Source: Antedon bifida | Lineage: Eukaryota; Echinodermata; Crinoidea; Comatulida; Antedonidae | Assembly: GCA_963402885.1 (NCBI GenBank) | Contig: OY727093.1 | Location: 20,025,409 to 20,089,408, forward strand | DNA length: 64,000 nt | Direction of reading: 5' to 3' | Shown: in pieces, positions 1-11,000 of the stretch | How the letters are laid out: each line of letters starts with the position of its first letter | Position numbering within the stretch: position 1 is the stretch's first letter | Notes under the pieces: generated by a model | The model's input: only the letters and a program-made list of their open reading frames with translations | Database searches by the model: none | Told to the model about the DNA's origin: nothing | Translations under genes and position numbers: made by a program

Positions 1-955
1 GCGCACTCTTTAAGGACCCGTGGTGAGATCTCGTCAGGACCGACAGCCTTAGAAGTATCCAAGCTCAAAAGTATTTCACAAACATCAGTTTCATTAATAA
101 TTATGTTAATTAGATCAGGCATATTTTCTTTTATGTTACTGGCTTCGGGTAAAACATCATAAACCTTTAGTGTACTGAACACCGAATAAAAATAGTCGTT
201 AAATAAAGTTGCCCTATCTTTAGCATCGTTATGGTTAATTACTTTAGGAAGAGATTTAGATTTGGTTTTGTTCCTCATAAAGGACCAAAATCTTTTTGGA
301 TTGTTTTCAATTGTAGACCCCATGTCACTGATATAGTCATTGAATTTGTTTGTTATTAAATTCTTGAGGCAAGGTACAAGTCTGGCTGAGGCATTATCAA
401 ACGCATTTCTAATGTTGTCAAAGTTGGCGGATTTTTGGGACTAAGTATCCGGTCTTTCCTATATATGACATAACCAATTTTAGGTATTTCGGTGTCAGAT
501 ATAGAATCTTTAAACCACTTTTCAGTAATAAAAATACAGTCATGTATTGGATGGATTACTTCCAAGTCTCTGAACTTGTTTACTTTCAGTCTTGCTGCTT
601 CTAGCGTTGATATACAAACAATTCCAGAGAGTCAGAATCGGAAGAATATTCACTGTCTAGAGATTATGTATCTTCAGTTTAAAAAAAGAAGTCACCGAGT
701 TCAGGCAAAGAACACGGGTAGCAGTACCAGTTATTGACGGATTTCGCGAAAGCATAGAACTCTTCCTCTAACAAGTTGGTACATTTCAGATGAAACCAGT
801 AATTGCAATCATCGCATTGTATACCGCATTGATTCGATCTGACACCTAGTACAAGAACCACATGGATCCTTGGTGGGCCTGGGGTTATATGCTATATCAC
901 CACACAGTGCGGGAACCAAAAGCGAAATAAATGCAAGATCATTGTTCTTATGGAT
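1..955 (-). pseudogene. CR1/L2-like LINE fragment with 2A-like, PHD, endonuclease and linker remnants
   Basis: Read on the minus strand, from high to low coordinates, decayed frames follow the order of a CR1-group LINE polyprotein. A hydrophobic stretch ends in a degenerate 2A-like motif (CGDIAYNPRP, about 877-910). A PHD zinc finger follows (about 690-880), with the Cys/His series DPCGSC, QCDDC, WFHLKC, WYCYPC. Then comes the start of an APE-type endonuclease (ITEKWF, GYVIYRKDR, 430-565). At about 433 the frame jumps to the pre-RT linker (NPKRFWSFMRNK, then KAVGPDEISPRVLKE), which runs off the left edge. Most of the endonuclease is therefore deleted, and a second frameshift lies near 840. 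The family reading rests on established CR1/L2 architecture; the exact clade is inferred. The piece lies in presumed ATIC intron and is not functional. Confidence 0.8.
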
Positions 956-2080
956 GTAGTACTTTCGGATAATGTGTTTTTTTTAAACTTCGTAGTGACA
1001 ACGAATAAAGAATCGATGTAAAGGCTGAACAGTTTTGGGAATCGTATTGTACTGTTGTTTGCGTGACCACAGTATCGATGGACTTGAACTAGTATTCCGC
1101 TTTCCCTTTGGAACATCCATTTACAAATTACGTATATTAAAAGAACTACTAGGGCAGTTCTTTGAGGTCCCATATTCACTGAATGTGACCTGTACAGTAC
1201 CGCTGTACCGCTAGTACTAGATAAATGGTACAGCTAAAATCAAAACAGAGGGTCAAAGTCAAATGTAAATTAGAAAGCAATGGCAAAATCCAATTAAAAA
1301 TAAGGTGACGTCCACTAAAAAAGTTCACAATGCATAGCATGTAACAAATACACTATCAAATATCAGTATCTCGCGTATATTACAGTAGGTTAAAACAGAT
1401 AAAAAAGTTAAAATGCAGTGATAATCAGCTTCTATAAAATATCATAGTCTAAGGTAGCGAGTATTCATTGCAGGCATACCTTAAGCAAGTTGGCCGTATA
1501 TCTAAAACACGCAGTCACGGTTGTTTCAATCGAACAAAATGGCATCCAAAAAAACATGTTCACAGGTGCAATAAACAACAACGTAACAAATACGTTGGCC
1601 AAAAATGTTATCTCTCGAGTATCACAGTGTATGTATCACAGTTAAAATGCAGTGTTTATACTAAAATAGTATACTCTTTATAGTAGAAGGTAGCGAGTAA
1701 TCTTGGTTGGCTTACCTTAAGCACACTGGCCGTACCGTTAACAATTAAACGGGAACACCGACATGAAGACACATTCCACAGTAAATCGTCAAAATACGAA
1801 CATCCAGAATGAGAGAAGTAAATCGAAATCAAAATTAGCACCAAGAACAATACTTGAGATTACAAACGTAACGATAAGGTCTCTAGGCTCAGGGTGTGTC
1901 TTTATTCGATAGCTTGGCGGGAGAATTGAACAATGTTCCCAGCACGTATGTTCATGGATTGCAGGAAATCGGCCTAGCGAGAGCGTTAAGTGAGACACGT
2001 CTTATCTCATTGAGCACCAACCACAATTGGTCATTGGTTAAGGTCAAGCACTAATAGTACAATGTTCTTCTCTTTAAGCT
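955..2080. other. Non-coding stretch, presumed ATIC intron
   Basis: Apart from the tandem duplication at 1330-1790, no exon, RNA gene or recognisable element is seen. Short open frames here have no family resemblance. Confidence 0.4.
1330..1790. repeat. Two-unit imperfect tandem duplication (about 235 bp)
   Basis: Two successive units share the order GTAACAAATAC, an ATCTCGCG/ATCTCTCGAG region, TTAAAATGCAGTG, AAGGTAGCGAGTA, CATACCTTAAGC or CTTACCTTAAGC, and TGGCCGTA. They sit near 1330-1560 and 1570-1790. No coding potential is seen. Confidence 0.55.
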
Positions 2081-2083
2081 TAT

Positions 2084-2520
2084 TTAAAATACTTTGGTTT
2101 TAACCTTTAAAAGTGTAGTTTCAGTACTACGTTGAGGTTTATATGCAGATTGCAACCCCTCAATCATGTCGTTGCGCTCCATATGTTCTCTAAATTGATC
2201 ATGTACTAGATACTCAATGAGTTTACCCAAAGCAGGTAGATTGGACACTGGTCTATAATTGTCTAACACATTAGCATCCAATGCAGGTTTCTTAGTAGAG
2301 GGGTCTTCACAACAGCAGTTTTGAGTTGAGATTGAAACGTCCCACTTATAAATAATTATTATTTTTTTGCAACACTAGGTTCTATATTATCAGCACATTG
2401 TTTCAAGAGCGAGGTTGGTATGGGGTCTAGAGGACTTGACTTGTTAGGGAGTCTAGATGAAAATCCATTAAGTTCAGAGGTACCGGTACTCAAATTTAGG
2501 GTAGATGAATTTTGAATTAC
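2084..2520 (-). pseudogene. CR1/L2-like reverse transcriptase fragment
   Basis: The minus strand encodes the linker and start of a CR1/L2 reverse transcriptase in shifted frames: LPNKSSPLDPIPTSLLKQCA (about 2400-2460), a degenerate LKTAVVK stretch, then LDNYRPVSNLPALGKLIE and FQSAY-type LQSAYKPQRSTETTLLKV (2100-2280). These match the conserved RT blocks 0-2 of the group. Catalytic blocks (FDTVNH, YADD) are absent, so the copy is truncated inside the RT. At least two frameshifts occur between 2280 and 2375. It is a separate insertion from the fragment at 1-955. Confidence 0.8.
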
Positions 2521-2897
2521 ACAATTAACATTGATTTCACCATCTAAGTTAATAGTCAGGTGGACGATCAAAGCATATTGATCGAAACGTACAGAAACAA
2601 AACAGTTCTTTTCAGAACTAATATGCGTGGTGTACTGCATCAGATAAGTCGTCATAGGTCACTTTTTATGCATACTAGTTACCCAAATCATCATTGTTAT
2701 AATTTAAAGTATTGTAGGTCATATGATATGACAAAATTTGTATCATTAGATTGAGTACAAACAAACATTCTGAGCAATTTCAGAACATTTGAAATTTTCA
2801 CAAGCCATTGCTAAGATATTAACATTCATTTAATTGCGAATTTAAGGTCAAAGGTCGAAATGTAATATTATATATTTTTTATAAGAGTAAAATATAA

Positions 2898-3870
2898 CTA
2901 GATTTAGGTTATCCGCAGCGCAAACGCCACGTGCACGTCATACGTTAGAATATTGCGCAAAGAAAAACGATTATGCCATTGAAAAAATGTTAGCGTGCTC
3001 TCTATTTTGTGTCACGTCTAAGTATATACAGTTTACACTATATATTGCATACGTACTACATACAGTGCAGAATAGGTGAAAATAAGTGACCCAAGTTATT
3101 GACGCTTTTGGACATGATGACGTCATCACAATTTAAAAAATGGTATATCGTGCGAAAGATAATTGATTGGCCTAGACAATATAAAAAAATGGGAGGAAAT
3201 GGAATACGGATAAGTGGAGATGCGCTCTATTAAATGTGATGAGCTATGACGAAGAGACAAAAATCCTCGATTTTATATTCGAGTGGCCATACGATGACGT
3301 CACAATGTCCGGTTAGCCATATCGATGCATGATTCTATATCTATAACTCATCAACTTCCATAATATGTAATAAAAAATAAACTTCACCGTGTAGTTTAGA
3401 ATTTATGACTGTTTAAAAAAAGGCATAATTTTGACGAATTTTTGAACTTTTTCATCAAAAACGCGCGCAAATTATCCAATTCCACATGCTCGTATGATGT
3501 AATTTTAAGTCTAAATTGTTTAAAAGTTGGAAAAACATAATTCACGCGAAAAAAGTATGTTTTTAATGCCACGTGCGCACACACGCGTAAAAATGGAATT
3601 GGAATTTTGGACATGCTCAAAATGACATGAAGCGCATAGAAAGTTGATTAGAAATTGAATTTTCGCATTTTTAATTTTTAAACGCGCACGCATTTTAATC
3701 CATAGAAAGTTTGCCCTTGATATAACTTAAATTTTCACCAAGTGTCAATACAAAATGACTTTTAGTTTTTAATCTATGATCAATCATTGAAATTCATAAA
3801 ATCGCGCGTAACTTACGCTGCGCAACTCAGACGGGACCGAAAACCTTATTATGACATCTTCAGATAGTAG
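2898..3870 (-). mobile_element. Helentron-like element, family A, 5'-truncated copy
   Basis: The plus-strand sequence AACTAGATTTAGGTTATCCGC at 2896-2916 is the reverse complement of a family A 3' end (GCGGATAAC then CTAG followed by TT), but the terminal hairpin is missing. The interior up to about 3870 is collinear, in reverse, with the copy at 21726-23322: it has the GTGCACGTGGCG block, GACGTCATC blocks, ACGCGCGC blocks and the TTGCGCA block near 3825. The 5' hairpin is not found. Non-coding. Confidence 0.65.
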
Positions 3871-6460
3871 AGGTCAATCGACTGATAAAGTTATACAATG
3901 TTATGTTGAGAAGGTTTATAGATACACGCGCAACAAAATTCTGGGAAAGAAAGAAGAACATAGGAAAAAAAAAAAAGATTGTGACAATAACAAGGGGTTA
4001 TCTGCCAAGTGCGCCAAAAATTAGAATTCTGAGTATTTTTACGCTAAATCTGCTAATAAACGCCTACTGATCAATGTTATTTCTATAAATGTAAATATCA
4101 CCAGGCCAATTTAAGTTCAAAGGTCAAAACAGGGCTTTCTATGGGGTTTTGATATTTTTCTTTCATTAGAGCGAATAGAAAGTGGGGTATTCTGAATAAT
4201 TTGGAACCATTTTCTACGGCTAGTCGGTAATGAGATATCGCGGTATCCTGGTTTTAGGGTCAAAATGGGTTAATGAGATATCGCGGTATATTTTTAAACT
4301 TGCAAAGAAAAAATAAATATATTTTATATGATGGGTTTTAAAAACATAATTTTAAGACTAAATTAATTATTATTTTTATCATAACTATATTATTATTATT
4401 GCATACGCATGAGCAACTCCCCAATTACAGGATGGATAAAATATAATAATTCATGTAAAATTTACCATAGAAGTAGTAGGGCAGGTTAACATTAACTGCT
4501 AGGCCTATACTCTAGTACTAGTAGCTCTATCTAGGCTTTTTCTTGCCAGCTTGTTGAATTGTATATTCTGCTTACTATATTAATTATACTAGCTATGTAT
4601 ATAGTATTGTTTAATAAATCAAGTATAATAATAATAAATCTATATATATAAAAGGCAAACAAAAAAAGTTTGTCCTCTATGCACGCCGCGGTACAACCTC
4701 TGATTGGTGTGAATTTTGCACTTGGTGTAAATTTTGCACTCAACATCAGTCTTGTAACAGAGATGGTCATGGTCTATATAAAAAGTTTGTAAACCAAATA
4801 TTTATTAAATTATGACTTATTAAATATTTTAAAAATTACCACTGGATCAAAAGGCTATGAAATGTGGTATTTCCAGAGGGCGTCATTGACTATAAAAGCA
4901 GGAACGGAGAAAAACACTACAGCAGAGGTGAGTCCATAGGGTAGGCACAATTTTTAAGTAATAGAAAAGCCATGTGGTCGTGGAATACTTCAGTTCACTT
5001 CCATTTGTAAAAATAAACATTTATAGGATGATTTATGTAGGTTATAACTATTATTGATATATAGTTCTAAAATTTGAAGTGTAGGCTGTACGTTTATTTG
5101 TTTTCTCTCATTTAGCGTGTAAAATCGTACATCAGCTATGTCACCTGTATTGTAATGATGGGAATGCGAATTATTCGTTTAAATAAGGTGATCATTACAT
5201 TAACCTGATGCTACGTTTTTATTCTAAGCATACCGCCGAATAAGTTTTTGGTTTTTGTCTGTCCAATCCAAGTAAACTTTTGTAATGAAAATCCTACAAT
5301 TAAATAAGTGTTAATGTATATAAGCTCATTGAGTAATTTATAATTCTTCTATAAGCTTCCTAATTACATGTAATGTATACAAAAAGGTAAAGGTACTTAA
5401 AAGCTTCACATTTTATATCTTATTTTTGTGTATTTGCATTGTATTTCAGTAAAAAAAATGGCTACTACTGTAAGGAAACATTTTTTTGTACTGTAAAGTA
5501 ATCATTAATTTAAATAATATTAATATTTAATTATTTGCATATCCACAGACGTACCACCATTTTCAAAATTAAAAATGTTCTAGCAATACTTTCGAATTCG
5601 TAAATAACAGTGGACTCGCCTTTTGAACTTCAGATTACGGATGGCACCAAAAACTTGCAAGAATTTAAAATATAGTGTAAAATGATCTGTATTTATTTTT
5701 GTTGCAATTCATTTTACTGACCGCATACATTGCATACTTATAATAAGCATTTAGCCTACCAGACGTATGTAATGTTAAACTTAATTTCAATTCTTTTTGT
5801 ATCAATGGATTTAAAGCATAGAAAATGAGACTTCAATTGTAACTCCTGCATATATTATGATTTTGCATACGTTTGACAAGTTTCTTCTGTGCTGTTGAAA
5901 AATCTGTTAATAGGCCCTACTATAGTGATTTAATTGGTTTGGTATTTGGTTGTTTCCGAGCGTAATGCGTATTATTCCATGAGACGTACACAGACTGTGC
6001 TTAAAAAAATGTTTCTTCTACGTAAAATCAAATCGGTACTTCACCAACTCATGTTTGCCATTTTCCTTTTGGAGGCCATCTTGGATTTCAATATGGCGGC
6101 TGAAATAGAATATTTACAACTTCTTAATAACAATATATTTGGAATAATCAGTATCACAAACATAGGTATAGAGATCATTTTTAACTTGCTACGTCACTTA
6201 AAAGTCAAGTTATAAGCCAAAATAAGTCTGAAATGGTGGCCATTTTGTTTTTCACATTTTAAGGGTGAAGATCTAAAAATTGAGCCAGGTAAACAGCAGA
6301 TTTGAATTCAGAACCCAAAAATTACCTTAAAACACATGTTTTTTCGCTTTTAACACGAAATGCCTACAGCATATGACAGGAAATATGACTATCTGGACTA
6401 GTCTAAAATGTATTCAACTATAACAACTTTTATTTCTTGTAACACAGTATTAATACAATA
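3871..6460. other. AT-rich presumed ATIC intron without recognisable genes
   Basis: No exon with family resemblance is seen. A duplicated phrase TAATGAGATATCGCGGTAT occurs at about 4208 and 4271. TCTATATATATAAAAGGC at 4640-4657 resembles the 5' end of canonical Helitrons, and a short duplicated GGTGTnAATTTTGCACT lies at about 4705-4740. At 6050-6245 there is a GC-richer dispersed-repeat-like phrase (ATGGCGGC, GGTGGCCATTTTG) related to 21190-21260. Confidence 0.4.
4893..4927 (+). promoter_or_regulatory. TATA box followed by a possible first-exon splice donor
   Basis: CTATAAAAGC lies about 30 bp upstream of ACACTACAGCAGAG followed by GTGAGT, a strong 5' splice site. The arrangement resembles a TATA promoter with a very short leader exon. 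No downstream coding exon could be tied to it, and it may be the relic promoter of a mobile element. Confidence 0.25.
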
Positions 6461-6462
6461 CA

Positions 6463-7110
6463 GATGGATAGATAGATAGATACAATTTTATTCGTCATAA
6501 AATAAATAAAATTACATTATGAAAATTGTCTTCCTTGGCAAGAATATAAATATAAAAAGACCATATATAACATATTTAAAATACTTATAAAACAAATTAC
6601 ACAAAAATATTTATAATATACTGCACAGGTATAAATAGTGAATCGGTATTACAAACTTCTCTTAAAACGTGAATTAAAAATATGAATAGCATTTGGAACA
6701 AAATATAGTCTAAAACGTGAATTATTTGATTGTGGTGGTCTAACTCTCCCTGATCTCTTTACAATAAATTCATTGTGTAATGAGTGAGAACTGTTTCCCA
6801 TAATTTTTGTGACTTTGCCCAACATTTGTTTTTCATCAACATCTTTAACAATTGAACCAATTATTCTAGAAGCTGTTTTGCACACTCTCCTTAGTCTAGT
6901 CTTATTCTTCTCTGTTAGATTCGCAAACCATGCTATACATGTTACAACGAAAATAGATTAGATGACCGATTCATAAAACAACTTAAGTGTGACATTACTA
7001 ACTTTGAAAGTATTAAAAGTTTTCTTAACCAGTACAGCCTTTGATTCCCTTTTTTAACAATCTCATCAGTATTCTTATCAAATTTCAATTTATCATCTAT
7101 GAACGTGCCT
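6463..7110 (-). pseudogene. LINE C-terminal fragment with TATC microsatellite tail
   Basis: On the minus strand, frames read NTDEIVKKGNQRLYWLRKL, then FKVSNVTLKLFYESVI, WFANLTEKNKTRLRRV, CKTASRIIG and finally SGRVRPPQSNNSRFRLYFVP. This is the post-RT C-terminal region of a common group of animal LINEs (skeleton: FY.SV, W.GN, K.A..I, SGRR..P.CRT.R...SF.P). At least two frameshifts lie between 6900 and 7050. The element ends on the minus strand with TATCTATCTATCTATC (6465-6482), the short tandem tail typical of non-LTR 3' ends. Everything upstream of the C-terminal region is missing (5' truncation). Confidence 0.78.
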
Positions 7111-7145
7111 CTTTACTCTAGCCGAAAATAAAAACATTGTTGACC

Positions 7146-7361
7146 TACGGTATTTTTTATTGGCAGCAGAAAAGGGTACAAAAAATATGGTATAAATTTG
7201 TAAATAGCGTATTTTATCCACAAAGTTTGTGGGGAAAATACGGTATACAAAATACGGTATTTTTTTTATGAGCGCTGCCAAAAAATACGGTATAAATTCA
7301 GTATTAAAAAAATACCATATTAAATACGGTATTTTCTTGGCAGCAGAAACAGGGCCTTAGT
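7146..7361. mobile_element. Small non-autonomous element built on TACGGTA palindromes
   Basis: At least seven copies of a palindromic word related to AAATACGGTATTTT occur in 215 bp. TTGGCAGCAGAAA occurs at about 7158 and 7337. The right end, GCAGCAGAAACAGGGCC, resembles the right end of the element at 42778-43208 (GCAGCAGAAACAGACCC), although that element's internal word is different. The left end is not clear. Non-coding. Confidence 0.5.
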
Positions 7362-7369
7362 GTATAAAT

Positions 7370-7651
7370 TATACACTTGATTTATAATAAAATCTAGAGA
7401 AAAAGTAAGTTTATTATTATGTAACAAGGGTGGTTTATGACATATACATGGAGGGTTGATCGAATTGTTTTATTCAACAAGAGTATATATGGCTCAATGT
7501 GCAGTGATACTGGCTATTGTATTTGCATTACCAAGATCCTATCTTTCATATATTATAAAATAAAGATTATCAATATATCTTTTAAAAATTAATCTTTATA
7601 TAAATCAATGCATATAACTTATAATTCGTCATAGTGACGAATTACATCTAG
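7370..7651 (+). mobile_element. Helentron-like 3' end, family B'
   Basis: The sequence ends with ATAATTCGTCATAGTGACGA, a hairpin, followed by ATTACATCTAG (CTAG at 7648-7651) and then host TT. The preceding AAATCAATGCATATAAC block is shared with the ends at 10081 and 47402. The left limit is uncertain; similarity to 47.4-48.0 kb suggests internal deletion. Confidence 0.55.
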
Positions 7652-7943
7652 TTAATATTGATACTGTACAATTTCCTTCAATTGTGGGATAAGTAATAAG
7701 AGATAAGTTTTGCCGGTGTTTGCGTAAGACCGTAAGTTTAATTGGGGTGCGTAAAGACGTGTGTCAAATGCATAAGGGTTTACAGGTCTGGACAGATCTG
7801 AGATATTCCAATGGGGTCTGTCTGAGACATTACTACTGTACTATTCAATTTCCTAATACATTTGAAAATTCTAATTTTATGTTGTAATTTTCTTTAAAAT
7901 TGCTTAGTGCAACAAATAAATATTTTTTCTCTTGTTGAATTAG

Positions 7944-8072
7944 ATCGATGCCAATTACACGCCAGACATTATGGAGACTCGTACACTGTATGGCATACAA
8001 ATGCAACAGTGTCGTAATGATGCGGTTATTGACAGGAACATGTTTACTAACATTGTAACAACCAAGAGTAAT
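7944..8072 (+). CDS. ATIC: ATIC exon (fifth from last)
   Basis: This exon encodes 43 residues, from [20 protein letters not shown] to [12 protein letters not shown]. The acceptor is GTTGAATTAG and the donor GTGAGT; phase 0 at both ends. It joins directly to LPESAICDL of the next exon, as in known ATIC proteins. Confidence 0.93.
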
Positions 8073-11000
8073 GTGAGTTGTATTGTTCTTTATTTTTATA
8101 TTTAATATTATTAATTTTCTTCCTTAAAATGTTCATATATTAAAGTTAAAAGTATATAGTTAGACAGTGCATCATTTTTTTAAATTTTAAGATGTCATCA
8201 TAGTAAAAAATTATAATTCATTGCGGTATGTAATAATCTATCTGCACCAAAGTGGTTACTGCATAGTAAATAGACGGAGGAATCTTTCTACAACTTTTAG
8301 TCAGTTGTGTATGGCTCGGTGGTCTGTGCTCGTGTCTATGGCATTCAAGGTACCGAGATTGAGTCTCACCTTGGGAAACGAAACGAAATAAGATTTTTTT
8401 TTTATTATCTGTATTGTTCAATTTTATTTCTTAGTGTATAGATTATACACATGATTTATAATGAAATCGAGATAAAAAGTAACTTGTGTCTTTATTATGT
8501 AACAAATGTGGTTTATGACATACGATTGTGATCCTATCATATATTATAAATAATTAGATGGTACGCGAGCGAAGCGAGCCTACCATCTAGGTCGTGCCCC
8601 ACAGATGGTTCTCGAATACATAATAATTTCAGCGCTAAAAAACTGGCGATTTCAAATGTACGTACCGCAGGACAATAATACATGTCGTTTACAGAAACGA
8701 ATAAATAGACACTGTGATTTATGTACTCAACTAAAATTAGCACCCTGGGAATTACTTCCGAAAGAGAAACTGAGACCAATTGTTTAAGTCAAATTTAAAC
8801 AAACTTAATTTGTGTTTTGTATGTAACATAGGGTTGAGGTATGGGGAAGAGGATGGGTGCAAAGAGGAACAATTTTTAAATATATTCTTTATCCATTTAG
8901 TAACGAAATATTAATTGTTTTCATGTTTTACAAATAATATACCACTAAACACAGTAAAACATTGCGATGTAATACTTTGTTGAAACTATCACCGTCCTAG
9001 TCGATTGAAATAGTACAGTACATGTAACGATACATCACTACGACGTCAGTGTATATGTTTATATAATGTAAAACAATTTGTGAAAACCACCTCTATTCGG
9101 GGCAAATCATAAATTCGATTTAATCGTCAATAAATATTAAATTATCTAACTCAAGTTAATTAGTAGGCCTAATGGTTTTCAATTCATTTTCAATCCTACC
9201 CTACCCACCAAAGTTGTTCTGCGTTTAGGGCATGTGATGCACCGTAGGCCTATGCTCTACTGGCTTTACAATGCTACTCATGCCAGTGAGGGAAGGGTGA
9301 TGATGTGGGTGGTTTAACTACAATAATAAAGATTTGTACATAATATACGGCGACTGAAAACGCTAGCTCATTATCCGTTTAAAAAAAATCTATATCCAAC
9401 CTCTGCAGCACAGATTAAAAAAAAAAATGGATCGAATTTCTGTTATGAGTATACAGTACTTGCCTTTACGATGCCTGAGGGAATAGACACTTGTGGAACA
9501 GAGATTGGAATGTTCCATTCATCGCAAATCAATACATTTGTATAAACGTATATTAAATCTATCAAAATAGTATTTTTTAAAGAAAATCGGCCTGTCTTCA
9601 ACATTATGATGCTGTACTCGAGCTGTTCAACCGGTTTTCAGCGATTAAAAACAATTATCGTAGGAGGAGATAGGAAAATGCGAAGCATCCTCGTATTATT
9701 GTATGCGAGTATTTTTCAAGATGGACATGCATTAGACAGTGTATACCACGATCGGGAAAACACCCCTATTTGGAGCAAATCGTTGAACCTAAATTCGTTT
9801 TAATCGTCAATAACTAATTATCGAACTCAATTTAATTAGTAAACAGGTTTACATCAGGTGGTTAAAATCAGTATCGAAAGTACGAACCAACTTTATATAC
9901 CATCGAGTAAACATTCTAGAAATAACGCGCGATTTACCGAATTTTGCCCTTGCGTAAATTTATATATAGATTAAAAATTCTGAGAAAATCAATCAGTCAA
10001 TATATCTTTTAAAAATCAATTATCTTTATTTAAATCAATGCATATAACCTATAATTCGTCATAGTGACGAATTAAATCTAGTTTAAATTTTATAATTTTT
10101 ATTAAAAAATACAATTATCTCTTGATATAGGCCTAGCTAGGGCCAAGGCCTATTTCAGTTTGTTCTCCTCAGCTGGGGCTGCCCACAGTATTAAGTTGTA
10201 CATACATGCAGTTGTTTACATGTAATAGTCCAGCTCCACGCTAGTCAAAAGCCCACTGCCTGGTGGACCAGCTGCAATGCTACAGCATAAGTGAATGATT
10301 TGGGATCATCTCAATCATTCAACAGAACACTGGATACGTTGTACAGTATCTTGCATACAACAGTAAACATGTGTATTTAGAATCTAGAGATCGTCTTAAA
10401 AGTTCCGATTTTTAACAAAAAGTATTTTAACTGCTACATTCTAGCCTTGTATTTTGTATAGTAAACACATGCGAATCACTTCGGCGATTGCGTAGCAATT
10501 GATTCATTTTGCAATGCGATACAGGCGAAATTATACCCTGACTAGATCCAAAATGTATTTTCTTGGGATGCAAGATTACCTGTTCAATCAGTGATTTTTA
10601 AAATTAAATAGATTGACATTTCTTAATTTGTCTTTTAACAAATTAGTTACCAGAGAGTGCTATATGTGACCTCATTGTAGCTTCAATTGCCTTGAAGTAT
10701 ACTCAGTCCAACTCTGTATGTTATGCTAGAAATGGCCAAGTAATTGGTATAGGTGCTGGACAACAGTCGCGTATCCATTGCACAAGGCTTGCAGGAGATA
10801 AAGCAAACAACTGGTAAGAATTTGATTTTTATTTTTTTTTTTGTGAATTTTTATTACGCTTTATTGTTCAAATCGATCAATTAATCAAAATTAACATTTA
10901 TTTCCAAAATGGTGGCTTATGTTGCTGTAAATCCAAATCAGTGAGTCTATTTCGTGTCTGCATACCTAGATAAACCGACAATATAGCCCTCTCTCTCGAA

